Assembly (NCBI RefSeq): GCF_001426435.1
Contig: NZ_LMER01000017.1
Coordinates: 436-64,435 of the forward strand
Length of the DNA stretch: 64,000 nucleotides
Reading direction: 5' to 3'
Origin: Angustibacter sp. Root456
GTDB taxonomy: Bacteria; Actinomycetota; Actinomycetes; Actinomycetales; Angustibacteraceae
Under the pieces are notes generated by a model. The model had not been told where the DNA came from, did not search any database, and saw only the letters and a list, made by a program, of their open reading frames with translations. A program made the position numbers and the translations under genes. Shown here one piece after another: positions 33,141 to 41,475 of this stretch (the stretch's first letter is position 1; each line of letters starts with the position of its first letter).

Positions 33141-33457
33141 GAATCCAAGAATCACGACTCCGTGGAACCCGGGGCAGACCAGAGCCTCCACTGAACCCGG
33201 GGCGGTTCACTTCGTGCTGCCGCGGACCGGTTGGTCCGCACTTGTTAGTCGATCACAACCCTCCGACAGGCTGCCGGTCTGGCCGTCAAGCACACCGGCC
33301 CGGCCCCATGGGGGCCGGGCCGGCGGTCGTGCAGTCACTTGCGACGTACTCGGTCGGCGCGTGCCACGGACATTCCGTTGACCGGATCCGCGACATTGCT
33401 GACCGCTGGCTGGACATTGCTGAACGACTGACCAGGGACATTCCCTGGTCGTTCACA
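33141..33457. other. Gene-free junction with hairpins between IS3 and nrdJ
   Basis: This stretch holds the right inverted repeat of the IS, a small hairpin GCGGACC-ggtt-GGTCCGC (33222-33239), a strong hairpin CCGGCCCGGCCCC-atg-GGGGCCGGGCCGG (33295-33323) and repeat copy C. No gene is visible. The strong hairpin looks like a terminator for nrdJ displaced by about 100 bases by the repeat. Confidence 0.55.
33295..33323 (-). terminator. Strong hairpin, probably the original nrdJ terminator
   Basis: Thirteen perfect G+C pairs (33295-33307 with 33311-33323) around a 3-base ATG loop. It stands about 135 bases after the nrdJ stop, with repeat copy C between. It could also serve the IS side. Confidence 0.6.
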
Positions 33458-33464
33458 TCAGCTG
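33363..33464. repeat. GGACATT-type repeat, copy C
   Basis: A 102-base copy, almost identical to copy B: GCCACGGACATTCCG through TGACCAGGGACATTCCCTGG and TCGTTCACATCAGCTG. The perfect palindrome CCAGGGA-cat-TCCCTGG is inside. Its right edge overlaps the last codons of nrdJ: the CA-end lies exactly at the nrdJ stop complement (TCA 33458-33460). Confidence 0.65.
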
Positions 33465-36364
33465 CAGCCGCTGGTGCTGCCGCACCCCTCGCACACGTAG
33501 CAGGAGCCGGCGGGACGCATCTTCGTACCGCAGGTCATGCACATCGGCGCGTCGGCCGCCTTGCCCTGGAACTTCTCCAGCAGCTCGGCCGAGGAGTGGA
33601 CGCCGGAGTCGACGGCCTTGGCAGCCGCAGCCCCGCTGCCGGTCTTGTCCGACACCTCAGCCGGCTTCGTGGTCGGCTTCATCGACACCGACTGCGAGAG
33701 CGCCTCGATCTCGTTCTCGGCCTCCTCGTCGTCGGCCGAGCCGGCGTCGTCCACCGGCGCGTACGAGCCGGTCTCGAGCTCGCGAGCCCGCTCCTCCGCG
33801 GTGTGGATCCCCATGAACGACCGGGTGTCGAAGTCGAGGTAGTCCAGCGCCAGGCGGCGGAAGACGTAGTCCATGATCGACTGCGCCATGCGGATGTCCG
33901 GGTCGTCGGTGAGACCGGCCGGCTCGAATCGCAGGTTGGTGAACTTCTCGACGAAGGTCTCCAACGGGACCCCGTACTGCAGGCCGATCGAGACGGCGAT
34001 CGAGAACGCGTCCATGACACCGGCGAGGGTGGAGCCCTGCTTGCCGAACTTCAGGAACAGCTCACCGAGGCCGTCGTCCGGGTAGGAGCCGGCGGTGAGG
34101 TAGCCCTCGGCCCCGCCGACCGCGAACGAGATCGTCTGCGACGGACGGCGCTTCGGCAGGCGCTTGCGCACCGGGCGGTACTCGACCACCTTCTCGACCG
34201 TAGCCTCCGCCGAACCGTCGTGCGCCTTGTCGGCACCCTTGGCCTTGGCGTCCGACAGCGGCTGGCCGACCTTGCAGTTGTCGCGATAGACGGCCAGAGC
34301 CTTCAGGCCCAGCTTCCACCCCTGCAGGTAGACGTCCTCGATCTCCTCGACCGTGGCCGTCTGCGGCAGGTTGACCGTCTTGCTGATCGCGCCGGACAGG
34401 AACGGCTGCACCGCCGCCATCATGCGCACGTGGCCCATCGGGGCGATGGCTCGCGCACCCATGGCGCAGTCGAACACCTCGTAGTGCTCGGGCTTCAGAC
34501 CCGGCGCGTCGATGACGTGGCCGTGCTCGGCGATGTACTCGACGATCGCCTCGACGGTCTCCTCGGTGTAGCCGATCTTGCGCAGGGCCCGCGGGATCGT
34601 GAGGTTGACGATCTGCATCGAGCCGCCACCGACGAGCTTCTTGAACTTCACCAGCGAGAAGTCGGGCTCGATGCCGGTGGTGTCGCAGTCCATCATGAAA
34701 CCGATGGTGCCGGTGGGGGCGAGCACCGACGCCTGCGCGTTGCGGTAGCCGTTCTTCTCCCCCAGCTTCACGACGTCGTCCCACGCCTTGGTGGCCAGCC
34801 GCTGCACGTCCTTGTCCATGGTGTGCATGGTGCGGATCGCGTCGTTGGCCGCAGCGTGCTTGCGCATGACCCGCTGGTGGGCGTCGGCGTTGCGGGCGTA
34901 GCCCTCGTACGCGCCGACGACCGCAGCCATCTCGGCCGAGCGCTTGTAGGCGGTGCCGGTCATGAGCGAGGTGATGGACGCCGCCAGCGCGCGGCCGCCG
35001 TCGCTGTCGTACGCCAGGCCCGAGGCCATGAGCAGCGCACCCAGGTTGGCGTAGCCGATGCCCAGCTGGCGGTACTTGCGGGTGGTGTCACCGATCGGCT
35101 CGGTCGGGAAGTCCGCGAAGCAGATCGAGATGTCCATCGCGGTGATGACCAGCTCGACGACCTTGGCGAACGTCGCACCGTCGAACGATCCGTCGTCCTG
35201 CAGGAACTTCAACAGGTTCAGGCTCGCGAGGTTGCACGAGGAGTTGTCGAGGCTCATGTACTCCGAGCACGGGTTGGACGCGGTGATCCGGCCCGTCTCG
35301 GGGTTGGTGTGCCAGTCGTTGATGGTGTCGTCGTACTGCAGACCTGGGTCGGCGCACGCCCACGCGGCCTGGGCGATCTTGCCGAACAGCTCGGCGGCGT
35401 CGACCTCCTCGATGACCTCGCCGGTGGTGCGGGCCTTGAGCCCGAACTTCCCCTTGGCCTCGACGGCGCGCATGAACTCGTCGCTGACGCGCACCGAGTT
35501 GTTGGCGTTCTGGTACTGCACGCTCGTGATGTCGTGGCCGCCGAGGTCCATGTCGAAGCCGGCGTCGCGCAGGACGCGGATCTTGTCCTCCTCGCGCGCC
35601 TTGGTCTCGACGAACTCCTCGATGTCCGGGTGGTCGACGTCGAGCACGACCATCTTCGCCGCGCGCCGCGTGGCGCCACCGGACTTGATGGTGCCGGCGC
35701 TGGCGTCAGCGCCGCGCATGAACGAGACGGGGCCGGACGCCGTGCCGCCGGACGAGCGGAGCAGCTCCTTGCTGGAGCGGATGCGCGAGAGGTTGAGGCC
35801 CGCGCCGGAGCCGCCCTTGAAGATCAACCCCTCCTCGCGGTACCAGTTCAGGATCGAGTCCATCGAGTCGTCGACGGACAGGATGAAGCAGGCGCTGACC
35901 TGCTGCGGCGAGCTGGTGCCGACGTTGAACCACACGGGCGAGTTGAAGCTGAAGACCTGGTGCAGCAGGGCCCAGGTGAGCTCGTGCTCGAAGACCTCGG
36001 CGTCCTCGTCGGCGCTGAAGTAGCCGTGCTCCTTGCCCGCCTTGACGTAGGTGAGCACCACGCGGTCGATCAGCTGGCGCAGGCTCTGCTCGCGCTGCTC
36101 GGTGCCGACGGCGCCACGGAAGTACTTGGTCGTGACGATGGTCGAGGCGTTGACCGACCAGAAGTCGGGGAACTCCACACCGCGCTGCTCGAAGATCGTC
36201 TCGCCGGTCTTCCAGTTCTGCTGGACGACGTCGCGTCGCTCCCACGTCACCTCGTCGTACGGGTGCACGCCAGGGGTCGTGAAGATGCGCTCGACGCGCA
36301 CACCCTTGCCGCTCTTGCCCGGACGGCGCGCGCCTGCGCGTGCACCGCTCGTGGTCTCTGTCAT
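33458..36364 (-). CDS. nrdJ: Adenosylcobalamin-dependent (class II) ribonucleotide reductase
   Basis: A 968-residue enzyme reducing ribonucleoside diphosphates to deoxy forms with a B12-derived radical, so it works with or without oxygen. Visible markers are the substrate-site segment STSSPQQVSACFIL, a glycyl-type loop GGSGAGLNLSRIRSSKELLR, the active-site NPCSEYMSLDNSSCNL and a C-terminal Cys cluster (CMTCGTK, CYVCEGCGS) with redox and zinc cysteines. ATG 36364 is chosen over TTG 36394 because a GGCGAGGGGACG element precedes it. The 3' end overlaps repeat copy C. The control gene nrdR lies just upstream, separated by a hairpin and a 9-base tandem repeat. Confidence 0.93.
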   Translation of the reverse strand: MTETTSGARAGARRPGKSGKGVRVERIFTTPGVHPYDEVTWERRDVVQQNWKTGETIFEQRGVEFPDFWSVNASTIVTTKYFRGAVGTEQREQSLRQLIDRVVLTYVKAGKEHGYFSADEDAEVFEHELTWALLHQVFSFNSPVWFNVGTSSPQQVSACFILSVDDSMDSILNWYREEGLIFKGGSGAGLNLSRIRSSKELLRSSGGTASGPVSFMRGADASAGTIKSGGATRRAAKMVVLDVDHPDIEEFVETKAREEDKIRVLRDAGFDMDLGGHDITSVQYQNANNSVRVSDEFMRAVEAKGKFGLKARTTGEVIEEVDAAELFGKIAQAAWACADPGLQYDDTINDWHTNPETGRITASNPCSEYMSLDNSSCNLASLNLLKFLQDDGSFDGATFAKVVELVITAMDISICFADFPTEPIGDTTRKYRQLGIGYANLGALLMASGLAYDSDGGRALAASITSLMTGTAYKRSAEMAAVVGAYEGYARNADAHQRVMRKHAAANDAIRTMHTMDKDVQRLATKAWDDVVKLGEKNGYRNAQASVLAPTGTIGFMMDCDTTGIEPDFSLVKFKKLVGGGSMQIVNLTIPRALRKIGYTEETVEAIVEYIAEHGHVIDAPGLKPEHYEVFDCAMGARAIAPMGHVRMMAAVQPFLSGAISKTVNLPQTATVEEIEDVYLQGWKLGLKALAVYRDNCKVGQPLSDAKAKGADKAHDGSAEATVEKVVEYRPVRKRLPKRRPSQTISFAVGGAEGYLTAGSYPDDGLGELFLKFGKQGSTLAGVMDAFSIAVSIGLQYGVPLETFVEKFTNLRFEPAGLTDDPDIRMAQSIMDYVFRRLALDYLDFDTRSFMGIHTAEERARELETGSYAPVDDAGSADDEEAENEIEALSQSVSMKPTTKPAEVSDKTGSGAAAAKAVDSGVHSSAELLEKFQGKAADAPMCMTCGTKMRPAGSCYVCEGCGSTSGCS

Positions 36365-36430
36365 CTCGTCGTCCCCTCGCCTTAAGTGGTTCAACGCACC
36401 CGTCGTCGGCCGTATTGCCTGCGGTGCTGC

Positions 36431-36466
36431 TGCTGTGACTGCTGTGACTGCTGTGACTGTCGTGAC
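36431..36466. repeat. Tandem 9-base repeat in the nrdJ leader
   Basis: Three exact TGCTGTGAC units and a fourth with one transposition (TGTCGTGAC) occupy 36431-36466, some 70 bases upstream of nrdJ. They could be iteron-like binding sites or just slippage-prone DNA. No other copy was seen in the window. Confidence 0.5.
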
Positions 36467-36514
36467 TCGTGTGGTGCTGTTCGGGGCGAGTCCCCCCGAG
36501 GAAGTCAGTGGTGA

Positions 36515-36554
36515 CCGCTGGTGGCGTCGGCTTCCCCTCCGCCGCCACCAGCGG
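36515..36554 (-). terminator. Hairpin after nrdR
   Basis: CCGCTGGTGGCG (36515-36526) and CGCCACCAGCGG (36543-36554) pair perfectly over 12 bases around a 16-base loop. The outer arm ends 4 bases beyond the nrdR stop (36558). It suggests nrdR and nrdJ are separately transcribed, or that readthrough is controlled. Confidence 0.6.
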
Positions 36555-36557
36555 TGA

Positions 36558-37052
36558 CTAGGGAGCGCCGCCGGCGTCGTGAGCGGCCGGCTCCACGCCG
36601 GTCGGCTCGCGCTCGGCGCGCAGCAGGGTGATCGCGGCTTCGAAGTCCTCGAGCGACTCGAAGGCCTGGTAGACGCTCGCGAAGCGCAGGTAGGCGACCT
36701 CGTCGAGCTCGCGCAGCGGCCCGAGGATGGCCAGACCGACCTCGTGCGCCTCGATCTCCGCGCAGCCGGTGGCCCGGACCGACTCCTCGACTCGCTGGGC
36801 GATCAGGGCCAGGTCGTCCTCGCCGACGGGGCGGCCCTGGCAGGCCTTGCGGACGCCGGACAGCACCTTCGCGCGGCTGAAGGGCTCGGTGACGCCGGAG
36901 CGCTTCACTACCGACAGGCTCGCCGTCTCGACGGTCGTGAACCGTCGCCCGCAGTCGGGGCACTGGCGCCGGCGACGGATGGAGGCGCCGTCGTCCGTGG
37001 CGCGAGAGTCGACGACGCGCGAGTCGGTGTGCCGACAGAACGGACAGTGCAC
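36558..37052 (-). CDS. nrdR: Transcriptional repressor of ribonucleotide reductase genes
   Basis: A 164-residue ATP/dATP-sensing repressor. The N-terminal zinc ribbon is intact (MHCPFC, Cys3/Cys6, then CPDC, Cys31/Cys34). The ATP-cone domain follows ([20 protein letters not shown], then [17 protein letters not shown]). The length is normal for NrdR. It starts at GTG 37052 with a GGGAGGGGCGAG leader. A conserved actinobacterial block nrdR / LysM / lexA continues upstream. A box matching the NrdR motif lies at 37201-37216. Confidence 0.94.
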   Translation of the reverse strand: MHCPFCRHTDSRVVDSRATDDGASIRRRRQCPDCGRRFTTVETASLSVVKRSGVTEPFSRAKVLSGVRKACQGRPVGEDDLALIAQRVEESVRATGCAEIEAHEVGLAILGPLRELDEVAYLRFASVYQAFESLEDFEAAITLLRAEREPTGVEPAAHDAGGAP

Positions 37053-37361
37053 CTCGCCCCTCCCTTCACGCGTTGCACCGACGGCCCTCGAAGACCTCCG
37101 AGAGGTGATCCCGCCGCTCCGTGTGGATGGAGCTGTGGACTGCCTGGGGAGAACCTGTGGGTTGACGACCACAATCTGTGGACGAGTCACATCGGTGTAA
37201 CTACTAGATGTTGGGGTGAACGCTAGGCCGTGACCGACCGACTACGCAAGCAGGTTGGGCGTGTTGCGCGGCGTGTCGGCCGAACAATCCACGTCGCCGT
37301 GCTCAGTGACCCAGATCACGGACGTGAGCCAGGCGGTCGCGGGCCGGCTCAGCGCGCCGGC
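37053..37361. other. Control region between nrdR and the LysM gene
   Basis: About 310 bases without a gene. It contains three CTGTGG(A/G) elements resembling partial DnaA boxes (around 37133, 37155 and 37176), an NrdR-type box (37201-37216) and a 13-base tandem duplication GGCTCAGCGCGCC ending at the LysM stop. The minus-strand promoter of nrdR must lie here. Confidence 0.55.
37201..37216 (-). promoter_or_regulatory. NrdR-type box
   Basis: The minus strand reads CCCCAACATCTAGTAG, which matches the conserved core of the NrdR consensus (C-w-A-n-AT-n-T-w-G-T). A second, weaker palindrome (CCACA-ATC-TGTGG, 37169-37181) is centred about 33 bases away, near the usual tandem spacing. It suggests autoregulation of nrdR. 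Confidence 0.5.
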
Positions 37362-37763
37362 TCAGCGCGCCGGGACGGCGATGCGGTCGCCAGCGCGGAC
37401 CCCAGAGGTGTCGCGGGCGTTGAGCTCGAGAATGCGAGCGACGGTGTCGCGACGGTCCTCGCTCGGCGCCACCTCTCCCGCGATCGACCACAGCGTGTCG
37501 CCCGGAGCGACGGTGACGTAACGGACCGGGACGCGCTGGGCGTCGGTGCCCGCTCCCGCGACGCCGCCGGCGAACAGCGACACCGCGACGCCCGCGGTGG
37601 CGAGCAGCCCGGTGACAACCAGGCGCCCCCGCCGGGTGAGTCGCAGCGGCGCGCCCTGGCGACGGGCACGGCCAGCGCGGGTGTCGGGAACAGCCACCAC
37701 CGCGGTGCGCGCAGGGCGACGACGCGGGTTGCTGACGGGGGCAGAGAAGGTGATCGCGGTCAT
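37362..37763 (-). CDS. SOS-linked LysM cell-wall protein (ChiZ/YneA position)
   Basis: A 133-residue protein with a basic cytoplasmic N-terminus, one membrane helix (about 47-68) and a C-terminal LysM domain (YVTVAPGDTLWSIAGEVAP, then GVRAGDRIAVPAR). Divergence from lexA across SOS boxes and the neighbour nrdR mirrors mycobacterial Rv2719c (ChiZ), which delays division during DNA damage. The domain content fits, but no hydrolase domain is present. It is likely LexA-repressed. Confidence 0.8.
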   Translation of the reverse strand: MTAITFSAPVSNPRRRPARTAVVAVPDTRAGRARRQGAPLRLTRRGRLVVTGLLATAGVAVSLFAGGVAGAGTDAQRVPVRYVTVAPGDTLWSIAGEVAPSEDRRDTVARILELNARDTSGVRAGDRIAVPAR

Positions 37764-37785
37764 GGGGGCCTCCGGGGGAAGAGGA

Positions 37786-37801
37786 TCGAACGTCTGTTCG
37801 A
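37786..37801. promoter_or_regulatory. LexA (SOS) box, LysM-gene side
   Basis: TCGAACGTCTGTTCGA fits the actinobacterial GAAC-N4-GTTC SOS box exactly with palindromic flanks, 23 bases from the LysM gene start. A second, imperfect site (TCGAACGCCTGTACGA) follows at 37802-37817. Confidence 0.8.
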
Positions 37802-37854
37802 TCGAACGCCTGTACGAGTTCTAGCACCCAGTGCCGACACCTGTCGAGTCGGAA

Positions 37855-37870
37855 TCGAACGGACGTTCGA
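37855..37870. promoter_or_regulatory. LexA (SOS) box between the two genes
   Basis: TCGAACGGACGTTCGA is another exact GAAC-N4-GTTC site, between the LysM gene and lexA. It can serve either promoter. Confidence 0.8.
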
Positions 37871-37951
37871 AGTGGGCTGTTCCTCGTGCTCAACCCCATG
37901 CCACCAGAGACCACCGACAGTCCGGGCCCGGCTCACGCGCGGGCGACACGT

Positions 37952-37967
37952 TCGAACAGGTGTTTGA
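37952..37967 (+). promoter_or_regulatory. LexA (SOS) box upstream of lexA
   Basis: TCGAACAGGTGTTTGA is a GAAC-N4-GTTT site with one mismatch, 73 bases before the lexA start, placed for autoregulation. Confidence 0.7.
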
Positions 37968-38040
37968 ACACCGGGGCCTGCTGGCCCTAGGGTCAGGGGA
38001 CGAACGGGCCGCGGGCGCCCGGATGCGACCTGGAGGGGCG

Positions 38041-38769
38041 ATGGCCAAGGCGGGACGACCGGCCGACGTGCACGAGCTGCCGGAGCGCGACACCGGTGAC
38101 GGCCTCACCGCCCGCCAGCGGCGGGTGCTCGAGACGATCCGCGACAGCGTCGAGCGCCGCGGGTACCCCCCGAGCATGCGCGAGATCGGGGAGGCGGCTG
38201 GCCTGGCCAGCCCGAGCAGCGTGTCGCACCAGCTCGCCGCGCTCGAGCGCAAGGGATACCTGCGGCGTGACCCACACCGGCCTCGGGCCATCGAGGTCAT
38301 GTCGCCCGACGCGCCGCCGGTGACGACGAGCGCGCCCCAGGCCGTGCCGGACGCTCAGGACGTCGACGTCACGGGGTCAGGCGACGAGCGACCCACCCCG
38401 TCGTACGTGCCGGTGGTGGGCCGGATCGCGGCCGGTGGCCCGATCCTCGCCGAGGAGGCGGTGGAGGAGGTCTTCCCGCTCCCCCGTCAGCTCGTCGGCG
38501 AGGGGCAGCTGTTCCTGCTGAAGGTCGTCGGGGACTCCATGGTCGACGCCGCGATCTGCGACGGCGACTGGGTGGTCGTGCGCCAGCAGCCGACGGCAGA
38601 CAACGGTGACATCGTGGCGGCCCTGCTCGACGGCGAAGCCACGGTCAAGACGTTCAAGCGGCGTGACGGGCACGTCTGGCTCATGCCGCACAACCCCGCC
38701 TACGAGCCGATTCCCGGCGACGAGGCGACAGTGCTCGGGCGGGTGCAGGCGGTGCTGCGTCGCGTCTAG
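38041..38769 (+). CDS. lexA: SOS repressor LexA
   Basis: A 242-residue autocleaving repressor of the DNA-damage response. It has an N-terminal winged helix (about 21-88, [20 protein letters not shown]) and a linker. The C-terminal peptidase has its cleavage site at Ala131-Gly132 (RIAAGGPIL), Ser166 (VGDSMVD) and Lys203 (ATVKTF). ATG 38041 is preferred: a TGGAGGGG ribosome binding site precedes it and upstream codons fall inside the operator region. Its stop overlaps the convergent STAS gene by 4 bases. Confidence 0.95.
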   Translation: MAKAGRPADVHELPERDTGDGLTARQRRVLETIRDSVERRGYPPSMREIGEAAGLASPSSVSHQLAALERKGYLRRDPHRPRAIEVMSPDAPPVTTSAPQAVPDAQDVDVTGSGDERPTPSYVPVVGRIAAGGPILAEEAVEEVFPLPRQLVGEGQLFLLKVVGDSMVDAAICDGDWVVVRQQPTADNGDIVAALLDGEATVKTFKRRDGHVWLMPHNPAYEPIPGDEATVLGRVQAVLRRV

Positions 38770-39173
38770 GCCTCGCTGAACTCGGTGGCCGCTCGCTGCT
38801 GCACCGCTCGCTCCTGCACCAGCACCCGCTGGATGCCGTGCCGCTGCATGGCTTCCAGCACCACAGGCGACGGTGCCACCACCGTGACGCTCGCCGGCTG
38901 CGCCGCGCGGCGCAGCTCGAGCAGCAGCCACACGCCGGCCAGCTCGAAGCCGGTGACGTTCTGTGCGAGCACGCGCACGGGCAGACCCGTGGTGTCGGCT
39001 CGGTTCGTGACGAGATCGTCGACGAGCTCGCGGATCTCCGGCTGCAGCCGTGAGTCGATGCAGCCGTGCAGCACGACCAGCACGTGGGCGTCCGTGTCGA
39101 CGAGCAGGGACACCGATCCGGCGTGCGTCGCCGGTGGGACCAGCGGGGCGCTCAGATGAGTCGCTCGAGGCAT
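38766..39173 (-). CDS. STAS-domain protein
   Basis: A 135-residue STAS-fold protein ([20 protein letters not shown], then [20 protein letters not shown]). The usual DxxxxxS phospho-site reads NVTGFELAG, so the acceptor Ser is replaced and switching may differ from SpoIIAA. It is convergent with lexA and probably unrelated to it. No sigma or anti-sigma partner is nearby. Confidence 0.65.
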   Translation of the reverse strand: MPRATHLSAPLVPPATHAGSVSLLVDTDAHVLVVLHGCIDSRLQPEIRELVDDLVTNRADTTGLPVRVLAQNVTGFELAGVWLLLELRRAAQPASVTVVAPSPVVLEAMQRHGIQRVLVQERAVQQRAATEFSEA

Positions 39174-39328
39174 GAGTCAGGGCCTTCCAGTCGCGGCCCC
39201 CGAGGGCTGCCCACGGGTCGCCGTCCCCTGACAGGGTCGGTGCCGTGGTGGCAGGCCCGCCGCGTCTCTGGACGAGTCACCACGAACCGTAGCAAGCCGA
39301 GCAGCGTTCTCCAAGATCGTGAATCACT

Positions 39329-40654
39329 TCAGGGCGTGCGCCCGGCCACGCGCCGGCGCCCGAGCAGCGTGCGGTGGGCCGAACCGCGCAACGCCGCGGC
39401 GGCGACGCGCGGGTCCGCGACCTGCTCGTGAGGAGGGCGCACCGGCGCGTCGATCCGCACCAGCGCGGGCGCGTGCTTGCGCACCGCGTGGTCGGCCACG
39501 AGGTAGCCGTGCCGCTCGAGCACCTGCTGCTCACCGGGTGAGAACGCGTCGAGGTCGGTGCGCACGCGGGCGATGAGCTCCACGACCTCGAACGGGTAGC
39601 CAACGGCGTCGACCAGGCCGTCGAGGTCGGCGACGACGTCGTCGATCCCCCACGTGCAGCCGGCCAGGACGTCGCGGGCGTACGCGGCGTGCAGCCAGCG
39701 CAGTCGGGTGTTGCTGCCCGAGCGCCCGAGGATCTCGAGCGAGCGCGCGAGCCGGCCCACCACGGTGCGTTGGGTCGTGGCGCGGAACACTCCACCGCCG
39801 TCGCTGACGAGGACGTCGTGGTGCGACTTCCAGACCGGCTCCAACCCGAGGTTGTCGTAGACGCCGCCGTCGACGAGCTGCAGCCGACGCAGCAAGCGGC
39901 GATGCTGCTCGGCTGTCTCGAGCTCGCGGTAGCCACCGGACAACCGCTGCGTGAGCTCGCGGGCCACCCGGCGAGGCGCGAAGAACGGCGGCTCCGCGCA
40001 GGACGTCGCGCACGCGTCGCCGAGCCGCCACCGCGAGCTGGGCGCGGCGTAGCCGGCGCGGTACGAGCCGACGCGAGCGGGCGCGTCACCCCAGGCCGTC
40101 TGCTCGATCCAGTCGACCCCGAACACCAGGTCCGTGGCGCTGACGACGACCCGCGGGCCGGCCCGTCGAGGCGCGGCGAGCGGCTGGTCGAACGGCGTCT
40201 GCTGCGCGAGCTGACGCGCGAGCTCCTCGACGGCGGCGTCCGGATCGAACCACCGCCACGGCAGCAGGCGGGACAGCAGCGCCGGTGTGCGGATGTTGCG
40301 CGCGGTCAGCGCACGCAGGCCCGCGGCGACGTGCTCATCGAAACCACCGACCCGACCGTCGTCGCGGTTCCAGTCCAGTGCCGGGTGCGCCAGCATCGCC
40401 GCAGCCAGCGAGCCGCCCGACACGCCGCTCACCGTGCGCACGTGCGCCAGAACGCCCAGCTCGTCGAGACGGCGCAACGCCCCCAGGTGCACCAGGGCCG
40501 CGCGGTACCCACCGCCAGACAGGCACAGGCCGGTGCCGGTGCGGGCGCGCGGGGTCGCCGTGGCCTCGCGGAAGCTTGAGTCGCGCACCACCGGCAGCGC
40601 GTCGTCCGGCGACGCGGCGGTGAGCAGGTCGGACGGGTCACGCACTTCGGTCAT
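39329..40654 (-). CDS. Patatin-like phospholipase
   Basis: A 441-residue patatin-fold lipid acyl hydrolase: glycine-rich oxyanion loop LSGGGYRAALV, nucleophile GVSGGS (Ser79) and the catalytic Asp in LVDGGVYDN. The long C-terminal half is helical, with no clear domain. It lacks a signal peptide, so it may act on internal membranes. It sits divergently beside the carotenoid genes, perhaps only by chance. Confidence 0.85.
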   Translation of the reverse strand: MTEVRDPSDLLTAASPDDALPVVRDSSFREATATPRARTGTGLCLSGGGYRAALVHLGALRRLDELGVLAHVRTVSGVSGGSLAAAMLAHPALDWNRDDGRVGGFDEHVAAGLRALTARNIRTPALLSRLLPWRWFDPDAAVEELARQLAQQTPFDQPLAAPRRAGPRVVVSATDLVFGVDWIEQTAWGDAPARVGSYRAGYAAPSSRWRLGDACATSCAEPPFFAPRRVARELTQRLSGGYRELETAEQHRRLLRRLQLVDGGVYDNLGLEPVWKSHHDVLVSDGGGVFRATTQRTVVGRLARSLEILGRSGSNTRLRWLHAAYARDVLAGCTWGIDDVVADLDGLVDAVGYPFEVVELIARVRTDLDAFSPGEQQVLERHGYLVADHAVRKHAPALVRIDAPVRPPHEQVADPRVAAAALRGSAHRTLLGRRRVAGRTP

Positions 40655-40720
40655 GAGCTCACCGTGCCAGCCACCACCGTCAGCACGGCCGATCCGCAGG
40701 CGCGTCGGTACGGTGAGCCC

Positions 40721-41440
40721 GTGTCCGACCCGCGCACCGCCGTCCTGCACCTGTGGTACGTCCCGGCGCGGCGGGTCCCGGGAGCGCTGTTGCGCATGGC
40801 GACCACCCCGGCACGGCTGCGCCGCACGCCCCACCTGCGCTTCACCAAGGCGCTGGGCACGGGCAGCGGGCGGACCTTCACCGTGCGCGACGCCGACCCG
40901 CACCACTGGGCGCTGCTCACGGTCTGGGACGACGACCACGCCGCCGCCGCGTTCGCGGCCGCTGAGGCCGACCACCCGGCTCTGCGCTCCTGGCACCAGA
41001 TCGCCGACGAGGAGCTGGTCGTGCGGCTGCGGCCGATCGCCTCGCGCGGCGAGTGGTCGCGACAGCGGCCCTTCGGTGACCCGACCCCGCAGAAGGTCAC
41101 CGGGCCGGTCGCGAGCATCACCCGGGCCCGGATCACCGCACGCAAGGCGGTGACCTTCTGGCGCGCCGTGCCGCCGGTGTCTCACGACCTGCACCAGGTC
41201 GAGGGACTGCGCCTCGCACTCGGCATCGGCGAGGCCCCCGTGGGGCTGCAGGGCACCTTCTCGCTGTGGGACGACGCCGAGGCGCTGATGCGCTTCGCCC
41301 ACCGCAGGGAACCGCACGTCGACGCGATCCGTCGAACCGCGCTGGAGGGCTGGTACGCCGAGGAGCTGTTCGCCCGCTTCGCGGTGCTCGACGTGCGCGG
41401 CACCTACCGCGGGCGCCCGCTCGACCAGCCCACCGGTTAG
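40721..41440 (+). CDS. Spheroidene-monooxygenase-like (CrtA-type) protein
   Basis: A 239-residue heme-type carotenoid 2-monooxygenase homologue. Family segments visible are LRFTKALGTGSGRTF, a WALLTVWDD strand and GLQGTFSLWDD near the end. Its position at the edge of a crt cluster supports carotenoid ketolation. GTG 40721 is preferred over an upstream start at 40664. Heme ligation cannot be confirmed by eye. Confidence 0.7.
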   Translation: MSDPRTAVLHLWYVPARRVPGALLRMATTPARLRRTPHLRFTKALGTGSGRTFTVRDADPHHWALLTVWDDDHAAAAFAAAEADHPALRSWHQIADEELVVRLRPIASRGEWSRQRPFGDPTPQKVTGPVASITRARITARKAVTFWRAVPPVSHDLHQVEGLRLALGIGEAPVGLQGTFSLWDDAEALMRFAHRREPHVDAIRRTALEGWYAEELFARFAVLDVRGTYRGRPLDQPTG

Positions 41441-41475
41441 GCGCCGCACCCGCCCACCGACCACTGGGAGACGTC

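Larger units (their letters stand above)
31917..33184 (+). mobile_element. Complete IS3-family insertion sequence
   Basis: The element is bounded by imperfect inverted repeats of about 42 bases. The left one (31917-31960) reads CTGGTGTGTCCCGGCTTCCG... The right one (33141-33184), reverse-complemented, reads TGGTCTGCCCCGGGTTCCAC... Inside are two overlapping frames, orfA and orfB. Both transposase parts and the frameshift site are intact, so it may still move. Target duplications could not be defined. It sits in the decayed island between repeat copies B and C. Confidence 0.8.

Noticed and set aside
33089-36385. A frame of about 1,100 codons on the plus strand opposite nrdJ
   Set aside because: It is an antisense shadow of a high-GC gene: the residues are low-complexity (Arg, Asp, Val, Leu, Gly) and nrdJ on the other strand is unmistakable.
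36431-36466. CRISPR-like array
   Set aside because: Units are 9 bases with no spacers, so it is a simple tandem repeat.
36365-36557. A cobalamin riboswitch before the B12-dependent nrdJ
   Set aside because: No B12-box-like or stem-rich leader was found; only a 9-base tandem repeat and a hairpin.
36364-36558. nrdR and nrdJ as one simple operon
   Set aside because: A 12-pair hairpin directly after the nrdR stop and almost 200 bases of leader argue for separate control, although readthrough cannot be excluded.
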